From positions 1 through 20,028 of the forward strand of contig JARQWU010000196.1 in NCBI GenBank assembly GCA_040182905.1: a stretch of DNA of 20,028 nt, read 5' to 3'. This document shows positions 1-7,755 of this stretch, in pieces. A program made the translations under genes and the position numbers. The notes under the pieces are model-generated. The model did not search any database. It had not been told where the DNA came from and saw nothing but the letters and a program-made list of their open reading frames with translations. Each line of letters opens with the position of its first letter. The stretch's first letter is position 1. The stretch is from Barthelona sp. PAP020. Taxonomy: Eukaryota; Metamonada: BaSk clade.

Positions 1-932
1 AATTCATGATGCAAAACAGAAAATGATTATAAAAGCTTTTACAAGGATTATAGGATGAGAAGGTTGGCTAGTTAGTGTTTGTCAATTCCTGATCTGAGTT
101 TAGTTCGTGAACTGAATGCCCTTTATAAAAAAAAAAAAAAGAATCAACCTTTTGTTGTTGATCTGTCATGTTTAAATTTTGGTTTAATTTGATAACATCT
201 TCCAATTTTGAAATTCCAACTTGTTCAGAAATGGCGGGAAAGTTTTTCCTGCACCGGAAAACATTCTTTTCTCTTTTCCCGCAAAGTTCTTGTCACAGGC
301 TGAAACTTTGTAGGATTAATCTCTGATACTGGTTGATCTAGTGTAGGGAAACAGGTTAGCATATTGTGGGTTTTGCTTGACTCACACAAACGCATCCAAA
401 CATTTTTTTGTTGTTGCTCTCTTATGAAATGCCCGCTGCGCTTCACAAAAATATTTCCGGTTTAGATGGGGCGGGTATTTAAGAAAAGTGTAATATTTTC
501 CTTTGGCCTCTTGATTCACTTTAAATGTCTCCACTTATGTTCTCTTTGTAGGACTTTGACATTCCATGTTGACCTAATTTATTTGTTTGTATCCTTAATC
601 TTTGAATTCTTTCGATTACGTTTGTTAATACTTGAACTTTTCAATTTTGACACCCATTAATGTCAAAAATTGCAAGAAGAAACCTTAAACGTATTAATAT
701 TGTCTTTTACGTGAAATCCGTCCGCTTTGCTACGAACACTTAACTTTTTTCAGTTGAATTTTTGCCAATGTTTGATTTAACAAAAAGAAAAGAAAACATT
801 TACAAAGTTAAACAATTATTTGGATTTTAGAGTTATTTGAAACTGTTTTACACAAAAAATTGTATTTTTGAAAGATAATAGGATGTTTGATAAAAACTTG
901 AATTCTGAAAAAAAGTAATTGGTTTTACCTTT
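1..932. other. Intergenic region with no convincing gene
   Basis: No open frame here looks like a real protein. The minus frame at 225-446 begins with GTG rather than ATG and has no recognisable motif. The plus frame at 466-660 is a T-rich string of Phe/Leu codons. A run of 14 A lies near 127-140. The stretch 230-480 is noticeably richer in G+C than the rest and contains the TTTCCCGC-type motifs annotated separately. An isolated 3'-splice-like string (CTTAAC, then TTTTTTCAG) sits near 740-753, but I could not pair it with a 5' site and coding exon. It may hold the promoter of a gene to the left, or untranslated sequence. Confidence 0.5.
233..282. promoter_or_regulatory. Inverted pair of E2F-like TTTCCCGC motifs
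   Basis: GCGGGAAA at 234-241 and its exact reverse complement TTTCCCGC at 275-282 flank a third, one-mismatch copy TTTCCTGC at 245-252. TTTCCCGC fits the E2F/DP consensus TTTSSCGC. Whether E2F acts here is inference. The same arms could also form a hairpin in RNA (234-241 with 245-252, including one G-U pair). No adjacent start codon shows which gene would be controlled. Confidence 0.25.
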
Positions 933-1904
933 TCAAAATCCAAACTTAAACACTTGCAACGAATCTGAAGTGTTGTTTTCAACAGAAGACAGACTTATTT
1001 CGTCATATTGATGTTGTTGACCATTGTTATCACTGATGAAATCTTCAAAATAAAAGGGTCCAGCAAGCAACAATTTCTTATCAGAACAATAACACAAATT
1101 TGTCTCATTTTGTTTACAAACCCAACGAAAAATGCTTCTAAAAGTTTTTACAGAGATTACACACAAATCAAAACCATCAAAAACAACAAACAAATCATCG
1201 TTCAAAAAGGTAATGGATTTAGAACAAAATTCTCTCTGTAAATATGTTGTATGTATCAAATTAGCACTGTTTAAGTCCCAAATTTCAATGAAACTATATG
1301 CATGTAGGACCACTAAATAACTGTTGGAAAGGTTAACGGAACAATCCAGGATAATTTTATCGTTTGAACTTTGTAATGTATTTTTTAAGGTAAAAGAATC
1401 TTTTTCAATAACATATATGCACGTATCAATAGCAAAAGTAAATAGATATGCTTCACCACATATAATTTTTTGTAAACCAGACAAAGAAATTTTTATTTTG
1501 TTTTTAACAGTATTATTAGATATACTAAGCTCTTTTAAATAACATAAATGATCCCCAAAATATAAATTTTCTGAATCATCAGAAAAACACATTGAATAAC
1601 ATATTGAATCATTTTTATAAGTGCTCAAAAGCTTATAATTGTTTAAATCAAATATTTTTATTGTATAATCCTCATAACTGATGGCAAGTAGATTCAGAGT
1701 TGGAGCAATTTGAATATCTGTAACCTTTTTCGAATATTCTTCTAAATATTTTATTGGTGATTTTGTTTTATAATCAATAATAATAAAAGTTCCATCAAAT
1801 AGGATAAAAATAGAATCATTGAACTTGTTATATATAATATCATCTGTAAATGCTGTGGAACAATTTAAATGTATTTGTTCAATTAATTCTAATACATCTA
1901 CCAT
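933..1904 (-). CDS. Divergent WD40-like beta-propeller protein (323 aa)
   Basis: I do not recognise a specific family. The protein is made of short beta-rich segments in the rhythm of a propeller. WD-type blade ends are visible: IKIFDL near residues 82-87 and EIWDL near 207-211, with other blades degenerate. The last 30 or so residues are polar and probably disordered. The frame stays open upstream to a TTG at 1916, but the first ATG is at 1902-1904, giving MVDVLELIEQ, so I start there. No signal peptide or membrane segment is seen. It lies 150 nt downstream of another propeller gene on the same strand. Such proteins usually act as scaffolds; no partner can be inferred. A non-WD propeller is possible. 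Confidence 0.7.
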   Translation of the reverse strand: MVDVLELIEQIHLNCSTAFTDDIIYNKFNDSIFILFDGTFIIIDYKTKSPIKYLEEYSKKVTDIQIAPTLNLLAISYEDYTIKIFDLNNYKLLSTYKNDSICYSMCFSDDSENLYFGDHLCYLKELSISNNTVKNKIKISLSGLQKIICGEAYLFTFAIDTCIYVIEKDSFTLKNTLQSSNDKIILDCSVNLSNSYLVVLHAYSFIEIWDLNSANLIHTTYLQREFCSKSITFLNDDLFVVFDGFDLCVISVKTFRSIFRWVCKQNETNLCYCSDKKLLLAGPFYFEDFISDNNGQQHQYDEISLSSVENNTSDSLQVFKFGF

Positions 1905-2054
1905 CACTATTACCAAAGAACGATTGGTTAATTAAAAAAAGGGATATTTACATAATTTTTCCTTTTATTATCCGTGACACTTCTTTTTAAGCTGTAGTTG
2001 ATTTAATAAATAAAAAAATTGAAAGTCAAAAGGTGAAAAATAGAAAATGAACCA

Positions 2055-3146
2055 TTATTTACGATTTGCTCTTTTGTAGATTACAACAAATTCGGATTGA
2101 GGTACAACCGCTAAAAATTTATTTGAAGGAGATATACTTAAATGACCACCTTTTCTTCGAGAGTCTGTTAATAAATAACCATCAGTGTTGATATCAAATC
2201 TTTGTGATAAATTGTCCAATTTTCCAAGATACTTTCGAGTTTTCAAACTAAAAAGCCTGATAGAACCATCCCATAAAGCAACAACAATAATTCCTGATAC
2301 ATTACCAATTTTAACTTCATTAACACCAACTAAAAGGTGTTCAGAAGTATTGACAAGATTAATTTTTGGCCCTGATTGAAAACTGCCTGCATTTTCGAAT
2401 CTTCTCTGACCATCAAAAATTATCATATTCACATGGGAATCAGACATACCAACAAAAAATAAAATACTATCATTCACCTTCATTATATCCATACAGATAC
2501 TCATGGAAGAAATTGTGCCTAGCAAACAGATTTCTTCCAAAAATTTTCCATTAAGCAAATCAAATGCTTGCAGAATTCTATCCTCATACAAAACAAATGC
2601 AAATTCGCCATATATAACAGTTTGAGTGATAATTGCCGATGAATTGTGATCGTGATTTGTATTGGTTGATTTCTTCTCACTTTTCAAATTTATACAACTG
2701 AAAACGCAATCATTGAGGTCATCAATATTTATAGTGATGATACAAGATGTGTCAGGATTTTCTAAGGTCAAAATTTTTAATTCAGTATCAATTATACTGT
2801 ATGAAATCGAGGTAAAACCAATGAAATTGTGTTCAACCGATTTAATTAATCTGATATTTTCATTAATATCCTCAGCATTAATATTTTCAATGTCTTCAGG
2901 AAATGAAAAAATGCAAGTTAACCCTTCCCTAAAAGTGCAAATCAAGTATTGTTTGATATTGACGAAACTGACAACTGCACCATATTCTTTATCTTGATAT
3001 TCCCATACTGATCTTGAAATATCAATGTCAAATATTTGTAAACAAGAATCTGATGTTCCAACCAATAAATATTCATCATTAAGATAATTTAATACGGTAA
3101 CTATACCATTTGAAGTCGTATGAAACGAACAATATTCATTAAACAT
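2055..3146 (-). CDS. WD40-like beta-propeller protein, weakly GNB1L/ASA1-like (363 aa)
   Basis: Beta-propeller protein with blade endings such as CLQIFDID (residues ~35-42), LQAFDLL (mid-protein) and WDGSIRLFSLKTRKYLGKL near residue 300. This last blade, and the closing blade ending VVIYKRANRK, recall the C-terminal blades of GNB1L/ASTRA-associated protein 1, a cofactor of the TELO2-TTI1-TTI2 chaperone system for PI3K-like kinases. That assignment is tentative. The open frame begins at an ATG at 3215, but this overlaps the upstream gene by 32 nt and adds a Cys/His/Phe-rich tail. The ATG at 3144-3146 leaves a 37-nt A/T-rich gap and starts just before the first blade, so I prefer it. An insert with NTNHDHNSS lies near residues 163-172. 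Confidence 0.68.
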   Translation of the reverse strand: MFNEYCSFHTTSNGIVTVLNYLNDEYLLVGTSDSCLQIFDIDISRSVWEYQDKEYGAVVSFVNIKQYLICTFREGLTCIFSFPEDIENINAEDINENIRLIKSVEHNFIGFTSISYSIIDTELKILTLENPDTSCIITINIDDLNDCVFSCINLKSEKKSTNTNHDHNSSAIITQTVIYGEFAFVLYEDRILQAFDLLNGKFLEEICLLGTISSMSICMDIMKVNDSILFFVGMSDSHVNMIIFDGQRRFENAGSFQSGPKINLVNTSEHLLVGVNEVKIGNVSGIIVVALWDGSIRLFSLKTRKYLGKLDNLSQRFDINTDGYLLTDSRRKGGHLSISPSNKFLAVVPQSEFVVIYKRANRK

Positions 3147-3183
3147 AACATATAAAAAAATAAAAAAAGATAAATGTGTACAT

Positions 3184-4104
3184 TTATATGTGTGACATTG
3201 CAGATGAGCTATCATCCTCCAAAAATACTTGTTTTGTCACTGAAATTACTCCCAAAGCCCAATTTTTAATGAAAGACTTCACAACTTGAACAGGAAGGAA
3301 ATCATCCAAATCCACATTGTTTAATGGCAATAAATTTTTAGCCTCAGCATCTATTTGCAAATTATCCATTAATTCTTGTTCTTTTAACCCCATAATTGTA
3401 GTTGTGTGTAATATTGCATTCAGAATTCGCACTACATCCAAGGTAAAAAAGCTTTTGTTTGTGTCCATCATTGAAATATCGTCAGAAGCCATCAAAGAAT
3501 TGTTTACGTCAACCTTCGATAAATCAGGCACAGAGTCCTCTGGAATAGACTCATTTGACATTGTTCGAACCGGAAAATCATCAAAACTATTGTGATTTTT
3601 GTTCAAATTTAGGTTTGTGACAATTTGTTGCTTATTTTTCTCCACAACATCCTTGTTGTCCCTATTTATATCATCAAAAAGACTTTCTTCATCAGATTCT
3701 TCATCTTCATCCTCCTCATAGCACTTAAATAGAGCAACTATCAACCAATCTACAAAAATATCAATTCCATTTTCATCATCAATCAAGAAAAAAGCAAAAT
3801 CTTTCCATAATAACCATTCTAAGTATGAAGTAAATGATAAGTTTAAAATTTTTGGGCAATTTAGAAATTGCTCAAACCCCCATTCAAAAGCACTGATAAG
3901 GTCCTCATAAAAAACAGTTCCAGTCTTCGATCGGTCTAATTTAAACAAAAATGGTATGGAATCAAAAGATAATGAAATGTGTGAATCAATTTGAATTTGA
4001 AATGTCGATAATTGGTCAATGTCATAACAAAAGTCTTCAACATTTCCTTCAACTTTTAAAATACGTCTTAATTCATTGTTTAAAAAGGAGGTTACATTGC
4101 CCAT
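3184..4104 (-). CDS. Acidic protein with N-myristoylation signal and one degenerate EF-hand (306 aa)
   Basis: The N-terminus MGNVTS matches the MGxxxS/T consensus for N-myristoylation at Gly2, which predicts attachment to the inner face of a membrane. Residues 57-68 (DRSKTGTVFYED) follow the calcium-loop pattern D-x-S-x-T-G-x-V, but the final bidentate Glu is replaced by Asp; flanking residues (PFLFKL and LISAFEWGF) look helical, as in EF-hands. A strongly acidic tract lies at ~130-141, followed by a Ser/Asn/Asp-rich linker (~142-215) and a predicted helical C-terminal part (~220-295). The overall architecture vaguely resembles calcineurin-B-like sensors, but only one loop is clear. The family is unknown to me. 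It lies directly upstream of the propeller gene that starts at 3146, in the same orientation. Confidence 0.72.
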   Translation of the reverse strand: MGNVTSFLNNELRRILKVEGNVEDFCYDIDQLSTFQIQIDSHISLSFDSIPFLFKLDRSKTGTVFYEDLISAFEWGFEQFLNCPKILNLSFTSYLEWLLWKDFAFFLIDDENGIDIFVDWLIVALFKCYEEDEDEESDEESLFDDINRDNKDVVEKNKQQIVTNLNLNKNHNSFDDFPVRTMSNESIPEDSVPDLSKVDVNNSLMASDDISMMDTNKSFFTLDVVRILNAILHTTTIMGLKEQELMDNLQIDAEAKNLLPLNNVDLDDFLPVQVVKSFIKNWALGVISVTKQVFLEDDSSSAMSHI

Positions 4105-4320
4105 TAACTATTTAATTGAAAAAAATCTTCTTGAAATTCTTAATCCTTACAACTATTCTTTTAATTTGATTAAACTCTCATTTATATAATATTAGGTGTA
4201 TAAATAATTAGAAATGAAAATGTCTTTTGTATTTTATCTTCAAAAAAACAACGAAAAATACAACCAATCATTTGAAAAACATTAAAAATAAATACTTTCT
4301 AAATATAATAATTTTACAAT
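4105..4320. other. 216-nt A/T-rich gap between two minus-strand genes
   Basis: It holds the upstream region of the myristoylated EF-hand gene and the 3' flank of the SHIPPO-repeat gene. It consists of A/T-rich sequence with TATATAA-like strings near 4193-4210. I see no RNA gene or conserved motif. Confidence 0.4.
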
Positions 4321-5862
4321 CTATTGTGGTACATTTATATTAAAGCTTTTTTGTTTCAATGTGGTACTTATATTATAAGAACCAACTCCTGGTGTTGAAG
4401 GTTTATCATTAAACGTAACTCTGGCAGTGGTGCCACCTAAAACACTATATCTGCTATTTTTGTGCTTATTAATGGATTTCCAATCTGTTTCAAGATTGTA
4501 AGAACCTGGTGCAGGAATATCACTGTACTTTGTTTGTTTCTTTGCTTTAGGTATCCGATATTGTTTATGTGAAGAAAAAGCACGAATATCTCCGACACTT
4601 TTTGGTGAATAGGTGCCAACAGCAGGTACTTTGTCTCCTTTCTTTATCAATTTACGTTCCGTTGCTAAAAATGAAGCTGATGGCTGATTTTCCCTGAATA
4701 TCGTCACAGGTGCTTTCTTAGAGTCATAACCAATCATTTGATTGGAATTCTTATCCTTCAAATTTATGACTTCTCTTGAAGTCTGTGTTCCAAAAGGTAT
4801 GTGCTCCTTCGGCTGTGGTCTTTGAGGCACTTTTGGATCAACGTAGTTATAAGAACCAGGCCCAGGCATTTGATTGTCCAAATTATTGAATCTCTGTTGT
4901 GTTTTCATTTGAATAGCATGTCGCTCGTTATTGTTCTGATGGTTGTAACTGCCAGGCCCTGGAACAACAGATCTTTTGATCATATTATTGGATAAACCCC
5001 TTGATGAGGTGACAGAGAAAGAAGAATTTGAGGAAACCAAGTTTTTCTTTTTGCTACCTATGTCATCAGTGATATGATAAGCTCCCACTCCTGGAGTCGT
5101 TGTATTTCCAAGGAAGTTCGTTCTCTTTTCATTTGTAACCATTGAAGCTGATCCTCTGAATTTTCGAAAGATAGTCTTCACACTGGCATCTTTTAGCCAC
5201 TGAATCTCCTGTTCATTACGGAAATAATCACCAGGACCTGGCTGAACAAACTTCGGCATTGGAAAACGATTTGTTTTGCTGTTTTCCCATGAAGGGCCAT
5301 TGTTATTCCCGAATGAGGACTTCGGGGAATACGTAGTTGGTCCAGGAAGGTCATCTTTTGGTAACATATTATTTGGTAATTGTTGAGGATACAACATACC
5401 ATCATCAGCTTCAATATAGCCAAAATTTTGTCTGGGATTGGGAATTGAAGGTGCAGAAGAAATTTGATTTTTTTTTGTGGTAGAAGGTGAATGTATTTGC
5501 TTAAAATAGCCTGATTTGATCCATTTAGGTCTTAAAGAATAGTTTCCAGGCCCAGGACCATCATTTTTAGTTGATTCAATGCCTTCTGAAAATCGTTTTG
5601 TTTTTGTAAAAGAATTTCCGTTCTTTTTTGTTTTATTCGTCCTTTTTTTCTTTTCGTCACCTATTATTTGATAAGAGGAAGGTCCGGGCGTAACATCAGA
5701 CTCGGCAATAGCAAATGTATTACGATGACTAAGAGTACTAAATGGTGCATTACCTCTAGTACCAGGTCTATAAACATCAACATTGTAGGAACCAGGTGCA
5801 ACATTATTCGCAGTATTAGAATTAGAAAGTTCAACTGAACGACTAGCTTTTCCTATGATCAT
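4321..5862 (-). CDS. SHIPPO / sperm-tail PG-rich repeat protein (513 aa)
   Basis: The protein carries eleven copies of the short P-G-P-G-x-Y type motif, at about residues 23, 59, 103, 173, 208, 257, 301, 333, 412, 450 and 491. Variants include PGPGSY, PGPGNY, PGVGAY, PGVGSY and PAPGSY. This is the signature of the sperm-tail PG-rich repeat (STPGR/SHIPPO) family, which includes ODF3/CIMAP and STPG proteins. In known cases these associate with ciliary and flagellar microtubules, often on the doublet wall. Linkers are basic, rich in Asn/Ser/Lys, and likely disordered. No enzyme domain or membrane segment is present. The start is the first ATG of the frame, next to the short divergent promoter shared with BUD31. 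A role in the axoneme or cytoskeletal microtubules is inference from the family. Confidence 0.9.
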   Translation of the reverse strand: MIIGKASRSVELSNSNTANNVAPGSYNVDVYRPGTRGNAPFSTLSHRNTFAIAESDVTPGPSSYQIIGDEKKKRTNKTKKNGNSFTKTKRFSEGIESTKNDGPGPGNYSLRPKWIKSGYFKQIHSPSTTKKNQISSAPSIPNPRQNFGYIEADDGMLYPQQLPNNMLPKDDLPGPTTYSPKSSFGNNNGPSWENSKTNRFPMPKFVQPGPGDYFRNEQEIQWLKDASVKTIFRKFRGSASMVTNEKRTNFLGNTTTPGVGAYHITDDIGSKKKNLVSSNSSFSVTSSRGLSNNMIKRSVVPGPGSYNHQNNNERHAIQMKTQQRFNNLDNQMPGPGSYNYVDPKVPQRPQPKEHIPFGTQTSREVINLKDKNSNQMIGYDSKKAPVTIFRENQPSASFLATERKLIKKGDKVPAVGTYSPKSVGDIRAFSSHKQYRIPKAKKQTKYSDIPAPGSYNLETDWKSINKHKNSRYSVLGGTTARVTFNDKPSTPGVGSYNISTTLKQKSFNINVPQ

Positions 5863-5973
5863 ATTTTTCTATTATCTATTCGATTTTTCCTTATATGAAC
5901 AATACAATTTTAAAATAGTGTTCAAATCTTTGATAAATATATAAAAAAAATTTTCAAATTACTTTTTGTTTTA
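5863..5973. promoter_or_regulatory. Short divergent promoter region between SHIPPO gene and BUD31
   Basis: Only 111 nt separate the two divergent start codons, so both core promoters must fit here. A TATA-like string TATATAAAA lies at 5938-5946, about 28 nt upstream of the BUD31 ATG. A T-rich tract directly precedes that ATG. No comparable box is obvious on the other strand. Confidence 0.45.
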
Positions 5974-6414
5974 ATGCCACCTCGTTTGGTCAGAAGGCGA
6001 AAAATAGAACCTGAAGGGTTTGAATTGATTAAACCAACAATACAAGAACTTAATGAAGAAATTCGAAAAGCCAATTTGGAATCGAGTGATGGAAAAAGAA
6101 AATGTCAATCTACTTGGGCAATTTCTAGATTAACACATCAAAGAACAAGATTTATTTGGGAAAAATATAAAAATGAAGAGATTTCTAAAGAAATTTATGA
6201 TTATTGCATATCACAAGGTTGGGTTGATACATTATTGATATCCTATTGGAAAAAACCCGGATATGAACGACTATGTTGTGTAAAATGTGCTCAAAAAAGT
6301 CATCAATTTGGTACAACATGCATTTGTCGTGTTCCTCGATCAGAGCGCCAAAATCCTGATCAAATTGTTGAGTGTCAGCACTGTGGATGTCGTGGGTGTG
6401 CTTCTACCGATTGA
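5974..6414 (+). CDS. BUD31/G10 pre-mRNA splicing factor (146 aa)
   Basis: This is a near full-length match, by eye, to the highly conserved BUD31/G10 family, with the usual length of about 145 residues. It has the basic N-terminus MPPRLVRRRK, then PEGFELIKPTIQEL, GKRK at 40-43, helices around H55-R59, and the cysteine-rich C-terminal half. Cys at 101, 102, 105, 116, 118, 134, 137, 139 and 142 form the zinc-binding clusters (LCCVKC, CICRVP, CQHCGCRGC). BUD31 belongs to the activated spliceosome in the nucleus and contacts the catalytic RNA core. Its presence agrees with the intron found at 9556-9598. The start ATG is the first in frame and aligns with the family N-terminus. Confidence 0.97.
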   Translation: MPPRLVRRRKIEPEGFELIKPTIQELNEEIRKANLESSDGKRKCQSTWAISRLTHQRTRFIWEKYKNEEISKEIYDYCISQGWVDTLLISYWKKPGYERLCCVKCAQKSHQFGTTCICRVPRSERQNPDQIVECQHCGCRGCASTD

Positions 6415-6809
6415 AGTAATGAGTTTTCTTTTAGTATTATATTTTTTTTTCATTAAGTTTGTTTGTTTTTAGGACAAAAACATTAAAAAAACCAAATAAA
6501 TCTTTAGATGGTCGAATAGACATTTGGAATTGATTATATATTTATGATGTGTTGATAAATGTTTGATAAATGTTTGACTTTATTTATTTTATTCTGATCC
6601 ATTGTGAAGACATAAGCCTAATTAGAATTTACAAAGAGAAAATCATTTTTTAAATCAATAATGAGTTGGCATTCTTAATTCTTTGAAGAATCATGTAATG
6701 AATAAATTCCACATATAGTTATCACCAAAAGAATACAAAGATTGATAAAATTAAACATTTTGATTATTTTGTTATTTTATCCACTTCAATAGATCCAATT
6801 AATGAATTA
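6415..6809. other. Intergenic region between BUD31 and the histidine phosphatase gene
   Basis: 395 nt of A/T-rich sequence without a supported gene. It contains a small 11-bp tandem repeat (6552-6577). Near the right end, a two-codon upstream frame ATG AAT TAA at 6802-6810 overlaps the A of the downstream ATG (TAATG); this would matter only if the transcript starts further upstream. Confidence 0.5.
6552..6577 (+). repeat. 11-bp tandem repeat, 2.4 copies
   Basis: The unit TTGATAAATGT occurs at 6552-6562 and 6563-6573, followed by a partial TTGA. It is perfect but short, and probably slippage in A/T-rich spacer. Confidence 0.7.
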
Positions 6810-7715
6810 ATGTCGATTCTGGCTGATAGTTTATCTGACTTAGAGTTTGTAGATACAATTTCAGGAGCAAGAACTCCTCTTTCAAAAAAGAATAATGTTT
6901 CATCCAAATTAAAAGGTGAAAAGGATGATCAAAATGATATTAGTGTTGATTTCACTTTTGATAAATGTGTTCAATGTGATTTTACAAGGGAATTGACGAT
7001 GAAATTTCCTCGAAGAATAGTTGTTGTCCGACATGGTCAATCAGAACAGAATGCAGCTTTAAAAAAATTGAAAGGATCGATCAAGCATCTTCAATCAGTG
7101 TCTGATCAGAGCCTTGCTTTGACTCCAAGAGGCATTTGGCAAGCTGAGGTCACTGGTGAATTTCTTGCTGCAACAGAATCTTTTGATGTCATTTATCATT
7201 CGCCTTATAAACGCGCCATTCATACTGCTAATATTATCTCCAGCAAATTTGATTATACAGTTGCACAACATCAGGATAATCTCATTCGGGAAAAAGAGTT
7301 TGGATTGTTATTTGGAATGACTGCAGAACAAGTCAAAGAACAATATCCTCATGAATATGATAGGAGAGGTCGTGAAGGGAGGTTTTGGTATCGATTTCCA
7401 GGAGGCGAGAACTATGCAGACGTTGAACTAAGAATTCAACTGTTTATTGAAAAATTGTGTCGAGAACATTCTGGCCAATCTGTTTTGATTGTCACTCATG
7501 GTGTTCCTTACTTGACATTTATTAGTTTGTTTGAGCATTTAACGCCTGATGAGGTTATGGAATTAAGGATTCCACCAAATTGTGGTTTGCTTGAATTTCT
7601 CTCTACTCCTTCTGTTTCTGACCCTATTGGTGAGCCTAAACGAATGGTAACAGATGTTTTGGCTTATAACCCAGAAAATTCCGATGTTGAGTTCAGTTTT
7701 CAATATTGTATTTGA
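6810..7715 (+). CDS. Histidine phosphatase (phosphoglycerate mutase-like), AT74/DET1 type (301 aa)
   Basis: Residues ~69-265 form a histidine phosphatase superfamily domain. The RHG motif with catalytic His75 (R74-H75-G76), followed by QSEQN, is clear. Further phosphate-pocket residues are Arg135 in SPYKRA, an acidic general acid around E161/E163 in REKEFGLLFG, and His230 in VTHG. The segment GRFWYRFPGGEN plus ADVELRI (191-209) is typical of the plant AT74 and yeast DET1 (YDR051C) subgroup rather than glycolytic mutases, so phosphatase activity on an unknown substrate is more likely than a mutase role. Residues 1-65 are an extra polar N-terminal extension containing a CVQC pair at 53-56. No signal peptide is seen. 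The neighbours do not reveal the substrate. Confidence 0.88.
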   Translation: MSILADSLSDLEFVDTISGARTPLSKKNNVSSKLKGEKDDQNDISVDFTFDKCVQCDFTRELTMKFPRRIVVVRHGQSEQNAALKKLKGSIKHLQSVSDQSLALTPRGIWQAEVTGEFLAATESFDVIYHSPYKRAIHTANIISSKFDYTVAQHQDNLIREKEFGLLFGMTAEQVKEQYPHEYDRRGREGRFWYRFPGGENYADVELRIQLFIEKLCREHSGQSVLIVTHGVPYLTFISLFEHLTPDEVMELRIPPNCGLLEFLSTPSVSDPIGEPKRMVTDVLAYNPENSDVEFSFQYCI

Positions 7716-7755
7716 GAATAAAAATTGTTGTAGTTTTATTTTTCTTATTTTTGTG

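Noticed and set aside
225-446. 73-codon minus-strand open frame
   Set aside because: It begins with GTG, not ATG, has no domain-like pattern, and lies in a region with E2F-like motifs. It was treated as chance.
466-660. 64-codon plus-strand frame rich in Phe/Leu
   Set aside because: Its composition simply reflects T-rich DNA; there is no upstream context or recognisable motif.
737-753. 3' splice-like string CTTAACTTTTTTCAG in the left intergenic region
   Set aside because: No matching 5' splice site or coding exon could be found on either side.
1905-1916. Four extra codons at the start of the first propeller gene
   Set aside because: The first codon would be TTG; the ATG at 1902-1904 is the first standard start.
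7654-7755. Longer N-terminus for the FHA protein
   Set aside because: It would overlap the end of the phosphatase gene and place unrelated residues before an FHA domain that aligns well from the later ATG.
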